Origin: Chitinophaga pinensis
GTDB lineage: Bacteria; Bacteroidota; Bacteroidia; UBA4408
Direction of reading: 5' to 3'
NCBI GenBank assembly: GCA_945872355.1
Contig: CAMBZU010000039.1
Coordinates: 1-32,403, forward strand
Length of the DNA: 32,403 nucleotides
Each line of letters begins with the position of its first letter. Position 1 is the stretch's first letter. Position numbers and translations under genes: made by a program. The notes beneath the pieces are model-generated. The model was not told the origin of the DNA, ran no database searches, and was given only the letters and a program-made list of their open reading frames with translations. This document shows positions 26,871 through 32,403 of the stretch, piece after piece.

Positions 26871-28223
26871 ATGAAAGGTAGTTTTAATTTAAGCATATAT
26901 ATATTAATTTTCATTTGTGGAGTATGCGCAGCATGTTTTAAAAAACAAGTGCCTACTTTCGAAAAAGATATTGCTCCCATTGTTTATGAAAATTGTACCA
27001 AATGCCACAACCCCAATGGCATTGCACCTTTCTCATTAACCAATTTTGAAAACATAAAAAAACGTGCAAAAACAATTGCCTTTGTTACCGTCAACAGAAT
27101 GATGCCTCCTTGGCCTGCTGACCCTAATTACACGCATTTTGTTGGTGAAACCTTATTGTCTCAAAATCAAATTAATCTTATTCAGGATTGGGTAAAAACA
27201 GGTTGTGAACCTGGCGATTTAGCCAAGGCGCCCAAAGCTCCTGAATACAAATACAAATCCTTTTTAGGTAAGCCCGACATGGTTTTAACCTATAAAGACA
27301 CTGTGTTTATAAAAGGTAATTATATTGATCAATTTTACCTTATGAAATTTCCTTTCGAATTAGAAAAGGATACAATTGTAAGCGCAGTTGAATTTGTGCC
27401 AGGAAATAAAAAGGCGGTTCACCATGTAAATGGACATATAATTCAGTATGATGAGGGTAAAAGAAGTGATATTTATTCAGGCAAGTATATCCTTAATTCA
27501 GCATCAACAGAAGCCGAAAGAGTCTATAAAGAATTAGATGTGGCAAATGATGACGGAAGCTATCCTGTCCTAACGCAAAGTGCTGTTAACTATTTACCAG
27601 GTGTGTTACCAACCGTTTATCCTGAAGGTTTATCGGGCTATAGATTGAAGAAAAAAGGTGCTTTTTTATTTAAAGATATTCATTACGGCCCATCCACAAG
27701 AGATACATTTGATGTAAGCAGAATTAATGTGTTTTTTGCTAAGAAAATGCCAGGTAGAATTACACGTGAATTACAAATGGGTACCTTGGGCGTTACCGAT
27801 ATTGAACCACCTTTGGTTATTCCTCCCAATGAGATAAAAAAGTTCATTACCAAAGCAAAAATAAATAAGGATATTAGCTTGCTAACAATTAATCCACACA
27901 TGCATAAATTAGGAAAATCTTTTTGGGCTTATGCTATTACAAGTGCAGGAGATACTATTCCTTTAATTAGAATTAGAAAGTGGAATTTCAATTGGCAATA
28001 TTTTTACACTTTTAAAAAAATGGTAAAGATTCCAGCAGGCAGCACTATTATTGTTGAAGGTGTTTTCGACAATACCATTCAAAATAAAAACAATCCTTTT
28101 CATCCGCCAAGAGAAGTAGCCGAAAGGGCAGGAAGTATGAGGGCTTCGGATGAAATGTTTCAATTTATAATTACCTTAATGAATTATAAAACGGGTGATG
28201 AAAAAGTATCTTTAGAACCCTAA
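26871..28223 (+). CDS. Cytochrome c-like plus copper type II (PHM/DBH-like) monooxygenase-like protein
   Basis: I take ATG 26871 (450 residues) over an in-frame TTG 9 bases upstream. The N-terminus is an export signal with Cys22 as a possible but imperfect lipobox (VCAAC). A c-type haem motif C42-x2-C45-H46 (CTKCHNPNGIAPFSL) follows, with M77 or M78 in RMMPPWPAD as a possible axial ligand. The C-terminal region has the copper-ligand pattern of ascorbate-dependent monooxygenases: H184-H185 (AVHHVNGH) with H271 (DIHYGP) for one copper, and H343-x-H345 (NPHMHKLGKSFWAYA) with M429 (SDEMFQF) for the other. The fused haem domain could feed electrons to the copper site. The substrate is unknown. Confidence 0.85.
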   Translation: MKGSFNLSIYILIFICGVCAACFKKQVPTFEKDIAPIVYENCTKCHNPNGIAPFSLTNFENIKKRAKTIAFVTVNRMMPPWPADPNYTHFVGETLLSQNQINLIQDWVKTGCEPGDLAKAPKAPEYKYKSFLGKPDMVLTYKDTVFIKGNYIDQFYLMKFPFELEKDTIVSAVEFVPGNKKAVHHVNGHIIQYDEGKRSDIYSGKYILNSASTEAERVYKELDVANDDGSYPVLTQSAVNYLPGVLPTVYPEGLSGYRLKKKGAFLFKDIHYGPSTRDTFDVSRINVFFAKKMPGRITRELQMGTLGVTDIEPPLVIPPNEIKKFITKAKINKDISLLTINPHMHKLGKSFWAYAITSAGDTIPLIRIRKWNFNWQYFYTFKKMVKIPAGSTIIVEGVFDNTIQNKNNPFHPPREVAERAGSMRASDEMFQFIITLMNYKTGDEKVSLEP

Positions 28224-28277
28224 TGAATCACTTTACACAAGCATTTTTTCATTATACATTTCAAAAAGTATTTCTTT

Positions 28278-28285
28278 TACCTTTG
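28278..28285 (+). promoter_or_regulatory. Candidate -7 box adjacent to the mnmG start
   Basis: TACCTTTG matches TAnnTTTG exactly and is followed by CACC and then the mnmG ATG at 28290, suggesting a leaderless or near-leaderless transcript. No clear -33 TTG is seen. Confidence 0.45.
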
Positions 28286-28289
28286 CACC

Positions 28290-30152
28290 ATGTTTAATAA
28301 ATATGATGTTATTGTTGTAGGTGCAGGCCATGCTGGATGTGAAGCAGCAGCGGCAGCAGCCAACATGGGCTCTAAGGTGTTGTTGGTTACTATGAATATG
28401 CAAACCATTGCGCAAATGAGCTGTAATCCAGCCATGGGTGGAATTGCAAAAGGTCAAATCGTGCGCGAAATTGATGCTTTAGGCGGCTATAGTGGCATTG
28501 TTTCGGACAATTCGGCTATTCAGTTTAGAATGTTGAACAAGTCAAAAGGAGCGGCCATGTGGAGCCCAAGGACCCAAAACGATAGAGCACGTTTTGCCGA
28601 AGAGTGGCGTTTAATGATAGAGCAAACCCCTAATGTTGATTTTTGGCAAGACAATGTAAGTGCGCTGATTATCGAAAATAATAAAGTAGCGGGCGTTGTT
28701 ACTGGTATGGGAATTAGCATTAAAGCAAGTGCTGTAATTATTACAAGTGGTACCTTTTTAAACGGAATTATACATATTGGTGAAAAACAATTTGGCGGCG
28801 GAAGAACAGGTGAAAAAGCATCGCATGGTATTACCGAGCAGTTGATTGCTTTAGGTTTTGAAGCCGGAAGAATGAAAACGGGAACACCTCCACGCATTGA
28901 TGGCAGAAGTTTAGATTATTCAAAAATGGAAGTGCAAGGAGGCGATGAAAATCCTGCTAAGTTTTCATTTAGTAATACCAAAGCACTAACACATCAGCTG
29001 CCTTGTTATGTTACCTACACCAACGCAATTGTGCATGATATTTTAAGAACAGGGTTTGATAAGTCGCCTATGTATCAAGGTCGCATCTCAGGCAGTGGTC
29101 CAAGATATTGCCCTTCAATTGAAGATAAAGTAACGCGTTTTGCCGAAAGAGACCGTCACCAATTATTTGTGGAGCCAGAGGGTTGGAAAACAGTGGAAAT
29201 ATACTTGAATGGATTTAGCAGTTCTTTACCCGAAGAGGTGCAACAAAAGGCCTTGGTGAATATTCCTGGATTTGAACATGCAAAGATGTTTAGACCCGGG
29301 TATGCGATCGAGTATGATTATTTTCCGCCAACGCAGTTAAAACTAAGTTTAGAAACAAAGCTAATAGCAGGTTTATATTTCGCAGGACAGATCAATGGAA
29401 CTACCGGCTATGAAGAAGCTGCTTGTCAAGGTTTAATGGCAGGAATTAATGCGCATTTAAAGTTAACAGCACAAGAACCTTTTATATTAGATCGCTCAGA
29501 TGCCTATATTGGCGTTTTAATAGACGATTTGGTAACCAAGGGCACCGATGAGCCTTATCGTATGTTTACATCGCGTGCAGAGTACAGAATTTTATTAAGG
29601 CAAGATAATGCAGATACCCGTTTAACACCATTAGGTTTTAAAATAGGTTTGGCAGGAAAAGACAGAATGGATAGGGTTGAACAAAAGGTGAAGCATGTTA
29701 ATGAGGTGGTTTCCTTTATTAAAAACGAAAGTATTGCACCCGATGAAATAAATGATTTATTGAATGCGAGAGAAAGCGCAAGTATCAGTCAAAAAGTAAA
29801 AATGTTTGGTATTTTATCGAGGCCTAACATTGATTTGATGCTTTTTAAAAACAATATTGAAAGGATCCAACATTCATTAATGGCTTATGATGCTGAAGAA
29901 CTTGAGCAGGCAGAAATTTTAGTGAAATACGAAGGTTATATTCAAAAGGAAAAAGAACAGGTTGAAAAGCAAGATCGATTAGAGTCTCTAGTGTTGCATG
30001 ATGACTTTGATTATGCAAGATTGACTTCTTTAGGTACAGAGGCTAGAGAAAAGTTGAATAAGGTAAGACCAAAAACTATTGGGCAAGCAGCTCGAATAAG
30101 TGGAATAACACCTTCGGACATATCAATATTAATGGTTTATTTGGGAAGATAG
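28290..30152 (+). CDS. mnmG: tRNA uridine 5-carboxymethylaminomethyl modification enzyme MnmG (GidA)
   Basis: The 620-residue protein is MnmG, the FAD-dependent partner of MnmE that modifies wobble U34 of certain tRNAs. The N-terminal FAD-binding motif VIVVGAGHAGCEAA is followed by the family signatures MSCNPAMGGIAKGQIVREIDALGG, MWSPRTQNDR, TGTFLNGIIHIGEK-type segment, GRMKTGTPPRIDGRS and GTTGYEEAACQGLMAGINA. The C-terminal helical domain ends KVRPKTIGQAARISGITPSDISILMVYLGR. The length is normal and nothing is missing. mnmE is not in the window. In many bacteria mnmG lies near the chromosome origin, and here two parS-like sites follow it directly. Confidence 0.98.
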   Translation: MFNKYDVIVVGAGHAGCEAAAAAANMGSKVLLVTMNMQTIAQMSCNPAMGGIAKGQIVREIDALGGYSGIVSDNSAIQFRMLNKSKGAAMWSPRTQNDRARFAEEWRLMIEQTPNVDFWQDNVSALIIENNKVAGVVTGMGISIKASAVIITSGTFLNGIIHIGEKQFGGGRTGEKASHGITEQLIALGFEAGRMKTGTPPRIDGRSLDYSKMEVQGGDENPAKFSFSNTKALTHQLPCYVTYTNAIVHDILRTGFDKSPMYQGRISGSGPRYCPSIEDKVTRFAERDRHQLFVEPEGWKTVEIYLNGFSSSLPEEVQQKALVNIPGFEHAKMFRPGYAIEYDYFPPTQLKLSLETKLIAGLYFAGQINGTTGYEEAACQGLMAGINAHLKLTAQEPFILDRSDAYIGVLIDDLVTKGTDEPYRMFTSRAEYRILLRQDNADTRLTPLGFKIGLAGKDRMDRVEQKVKHVNEVVSFIKNESIAPDEINDLLNARESASISQKVKMFGILSRPNIDLMLFKNNIERIQHSLMAYDAEELEQAEILVKYEGYIQKEKEQVEKQDRLESLVLHDDFDYARLTSLGTEAREKLNKVRPKTIGQAARISGITPSDISILMVYLGR

Positions 30153-30158
30153 TGTCAT

Positions 30159-30174
30159 TGTTCCACGTGAAACA
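30159..30174. promoter_or_regulatory. parS-like ParB binding site 1
   Basis: TGTTCCACGTGAAACA equals the Bacillus subtilis parS 16-mer and fits the broad bacterial parS consensus TGTTnCACGTGAAACA. It lies 6 bases after the mnmG stop codon. Confidence 0.85.
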
Positions 30175-30331
30175 ATATATTTAGGAGCTTGATTTCCTTC
30201 ATATTTTCAGCATTTAATATAGTTTAATACAAGTTATTGGAATTGCTAGCGTTGCAATTGTTGTTCTAAAACACAGCTTTTTACTCGAGTAATGATAGAT
30301 TAATTTGATTTTTAATAAATAAAAACTTCAA

Positions 30332-30347
30332 GGTTCCACGTGGAACA
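30332..30347. promoter_or_regulatory. parS-like ParB binding site 2
   Basis: The site contains the perfect 14-base palindrome GTTCCACGTGGAAC (30333-30346). It differs from site 1 at two of 16 positions, and the centres are 173 bases apart. It ends 9 bases before the methyltransferase ATG. Confidence 0.75.
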
Positions 30348-30356
30348 TCATAAAAT

Positions 30357-31235
30357 ATGGAGAAACTAACAGCATGTCCGGTTTGCAAAAACAACGCATT
30401 TTCAGACTTTTTAACCTGCAAAGACTACACAGCCAGTAAAGAAAGTTTTAACTTGGTTACTTGCAATGCTTGCAAATTTGTGTTTACAAACCCCCGTCCT
30501 AAGCAAGATGAAATTGGCAGGTACTATCAAGTAGAGAATTATATTTCACACACAGGAACCCAAACAGGTTTGGTTAATAAACTATATCATTTTGCAAGAA
30601 AGTTTACTTTAAAGCAAAAATTAAAACTTGTAAATAGCCTATCAAAAAAAGGTAGCTTGTTAGATATTGGATGCGGTACTGGCAATTTTTTACAAGTAGT
30701 TAAAAACGATAATTGGAAGGTAACAGGGGTAGAACCAGATCCTGCAGCAAGAAAATTAGCCATTGAAACTTGTGGAGAAAACATTCACGAAGAAGCATTT
30801 CTTAATCAAGAAAATATAAACAAATATGATATCATTACCATGTGGCATGTGTTAGAGCATGTGCATGAACTGGATAAAAGATTGCAGCAGTTAAAAAAAT
30901 TATTACAACCAGGTGGTCGTTTAATTGTGGCTGTTCCTAACTGCGCTTCAAAAGATGCAGCGCATTACCAAGCATTTTGGGGCGCCTATGATGTGCCTCG
31001 CCATTTGTATCATTTTACACCCAAAGACATTAAAAAACTATTTGAAAATAATTTGTTTGAAATAGAAAAAATCCTGCCAATGAAACTCGATGCTTTTTAT
31101 GTTTCTATTTTAAGCGAGAAGTACAAAGGTGGTAATATGCTATCGGGAATTTGGCAAGGATTGCGCTCAAATTTACACGCAGCCAATAATTTTGGCACCT
31201 ATAGCAGTCAAATGTACATCATTAAACACAAATAG
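30357..31235 (+). CDS. Class I SAM-dependent methyltransferase with N-terminal zinc-ribbon-like motif
   Basis: The 292-residue protein begins with two Cys pairs (C7-x2-C10 in ACPVCKN; C35-x2-C38 in TCNACKF) that probably form a small zinc site. The Rossmann methyltransferase domain follows: motif I SLLDIGCGTGNFLQVV (about 99-114), the acidic GVEPDPAARKLA segment, YDIITMWHVLEHVHE, and LLQPGGRLIVAVPN. A C-terminal part with YDVPRHLYHFTPKDIKKLFE is typical of this UbiG-like group. The methyl acceptor is unknown. It directly follows mnmG across the parS pair, and site 2 may overlap its promoter region. Confidence 0.88.
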   Translation: MEKLTACPVCKNNAFSDFLTCKDYTASKESFNLVTCNACKFVFTNPRPKQDEIGRYYQVENYISHTGTQTGLVNKLYHFARKFTLKQKLKLVNSLSKKGSLLDIGCGTGNFLQVVKNDNWKVTGVEPDPAARKLAIETCGENIHEEAFLNQENINKYDIITMWHVLEHVHELDKRLQQLKKLLQPGGRLIVAVPNCASKDAAHYQAFWGAYDVPRHLYHFTPKDIKKLFENNLFEIEKILPMKLDAFYVSILSEKYKGGNMLSGIWQGLRSNLHAANNFGTYSSQMYIIKHK

Positions 31236-31555
31236 GCCCCTTTTAAACGATTTAAAAAACGCAGCCCTCGTTTTGGAACCGTAGCCCAAAAAGAGCAAAA
31301 AAATCCAGCAGCGTTTAAATATGAGTGTGTCTTTGCTGTCTCAGTAATAGCAATACTTTGGAGATGTTTACTACACCAAAATGCCATTTTATTTCATTTT
31401 AATTTGATAATTCTTAACAGATTTGAAAAATTAGCTGATTAACGCTTCGTTGGCTTAAAATTATAGCTTGTTTGTTTTTTTTATAAAAGTTAAGAATGTT
31501 TATACAAAATATGATTTGCAAATGATAAAGTTAAAGCCGTTGCTAATATTATTGA
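31236..31555. other. Intergenic stretch with a small GC-richer block
   Basis: I see no gene in these 320 bases. A GC-richer block (about 31250-31311) is bounded by an 8-base inverted repeat TTTAAACG (31242-31249) and CGTTTAAA (31312-31319). The rest is AT-rich. A frame runs open for about 60 codons after the methyltransferase stop, but it lacks a start and protein-like composition. Confidence 0.4.
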
Positions 31556-31786
31556 ATGAAAGCATATCGGCATATAATTGTTTTACAAAAGAATTTGCCT
31601 TTATTTCAACCAGCTATTTTAAAAAAATGGGGAGGTCAAATCGTTAAAGATTATTATGTTTTTGGCACGCCCACCATGTTTTTGTTGGATGAAAAAATAA
31701 AGATACTCTTAAGACCTAACTCGGTGAAACAAATGGATGCTTGGGTTGATTGGTACTTGGTACAAGGGAATCCTATCCCAAGGTAG
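31556..31786 (+). pseudogene. Fragment of a thioredoxin-like (TlpA/redoxin) protein
   Basis: The 76-codon frame ends with KKWGGQIVKDYYVFGTPTMFLLDEKIKILLRPNSVKQMDAWVDWYLVQ. This is the C-terminal half of a thioredoxin fold: the cis-proline TP motif, the LLD strand and the final helix. The CxxC half is absent, and I could not recover it in other frames upstream. The first about 20 residues look unrelated. It is most likely a remnant of a larger thiol-disulfide gene rather than a working protein. Confidence 0.5.
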
Positions 31787-31898
31787 GTTTATTGGGTTAA
31801 ACACAATAAAAGTAAATTATGAATTAATAGGTTACTTAATAATGTTTGGCTGTTTCGTTAAAAGTTTTGTATGTTTACACGAGTTTAAAATTCACATC

Positions 31899-32403
31899 AT
31901 GTTCTCGTTAAAACAAAGCAAGGCTTTTGTGCACATGCGTTTACCGCATTTGCTAACAGCCATCATCACTACTTTCGGCAGTGCTTTACATGCCCAGGAG
32001 TCGGTTAATTCAGCTGGAGGAAATGCCGCAGGTAGCGGAGGTAGTGCCTCATACAGCATTGGTCAGGTTGTATATACAACTAACACAGGTGCTACGGGCA
32101 GTGTTGCGCAGGGCGTGCAGCATGCCTATGAAATCTTTCCTGTGGGCATCTCAAATTTACAAAACGTGAGCATAGCTGCTTGGCCCAATCCAACTGCCGA
32201 TATGCTAGTATTGAACATTGGTAATTACAAACAAGCATCATATACTTATGTGATGTATGATGCGCAAGGAAAGGCCGTATTGAACGGCACTATCAATGCT
32301 GCGCAAACCAATATAAATACGCAACAATTGGCTATAGCTGCTTATTTCTTGAATATTTATGATCAACGCAATCAACAGATACAATCATTTAAAATTATTA
32401 AAA
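31899..32403 (+). CDS. Short T9SS type A sorting-domain protein, 3' end cut by window edge
   Basis: ATG 31899 opens a frame that is still open at the right edge (168 complete codons). The signal peptide ends GSALHAQ (about residue 33). A short module follows (SAGGNAAGSGGSASYSIGQVVYTTNTGATGSVAQGVQHAYEI), then a type A sorting domain (SIAAWPNPTADMLVLNIGNYKQ ... IQSFKIIK). Only the stop and perhaps a residue or two are missing. The architecture matches the 1653-2147 gene: an IGQ module plus a sorting domain and almost no other cargo. Its job is unknown. Confidence 0.82.
   Translation, partial: MFSLKQSKAFVHMRLPHLLTAIITTFGSALHAQESVNSAGGNAAGSGGSASYSIGQVVYTTNTGATGSVAQGVQHAYEIFPVGISNLQNVSIAAWPNPTADMLVLNIGNYKQASYTYVMYDAQGKAVLNGTINAAQTNINTQQLAIAAYFLNIYDQRNQQIQSFKIIK

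Noticed and set aside
27761-27772. TACACGTGAA as a further parS site
   Set aside because: It lies inside the haem-copper gene and the outer positions do not match.

Overview
The window looks like chromosomal DNA of an AT-rich member of the Bacteroidota. The signs are several secreted proteins ending in type IX secretion (T9SS) sorting domains (type A in five, type B in one), a TonB-dependent receptor with an N-terminal carboxypeptidase-like domain, Bacteroidota-type promoter boxes (TAnnTTTG) and few Shine-Dalgarno sequences. I cannot name the genus.

Layout. 1-2147 (minus): a likely operon of a short T9SS cargo protein, an outer-membrane beta-barrel protein and a collagen-like repeat protein that runs off the left edge. 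2272-2712: a decayed transposase. 2707-3072 (minus): a GIY-YIG nuclease gene behind an initiator tRNA(fMet) and its terminator. 3407-4204 (minus): an AIM24/TIGR00266 protein. 4473-8200 (plus): a MuiA-like DUF4139 protein, a DinB-like DUF1569 protein, and a T9SS cargo gene cut by an in-frame stop. 8458-17078 (minus): three large secreted proteins in tandem (YCF48 propeller plus Ig-like repeats; nidogen-like domain; propeller plus PKD/Ig-like domains with a type B sorting domain). 17255-19793 (minus): nadA followed by a secreted MORN-repeat protein.

At about 19.8-20.4 kb lies a 642-base AT-rich gap where gene direction switches from mostly minus to all plus. Rightward follow rpiB, a LutB-like iron-sulfur protein, a TonB-dependent receptor and a T9SS alpha/beta hydrolase that lacks the usual nucleophile serine. 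After a terminator come a protein joining a c-type haem motif to a complete set of PHM/DBH-like copper ligands, mnmG, a SAM methyltransferase, a thioredoxin-like fragment and a T9SS cargo gene cut by the right edge.

Two parS-like sites lie between mnmG and the methyltransferase; the first equals the Bacillus subtilis parS 16-mer. With mnmG and the gene-direction switch, they suggest the window is origin-proximal; the AT-rich gap carries two DnaA-box-like 9-mers and is a speculative oriC candidate. The most unusual protein context is the receptor / serine-less hydrolase / haem-copper protein neighbourhood at 22.1-28.2 kb. Intergenic spaces carry repeated hairpins, a GC-richer structured block and a possible miniature element.
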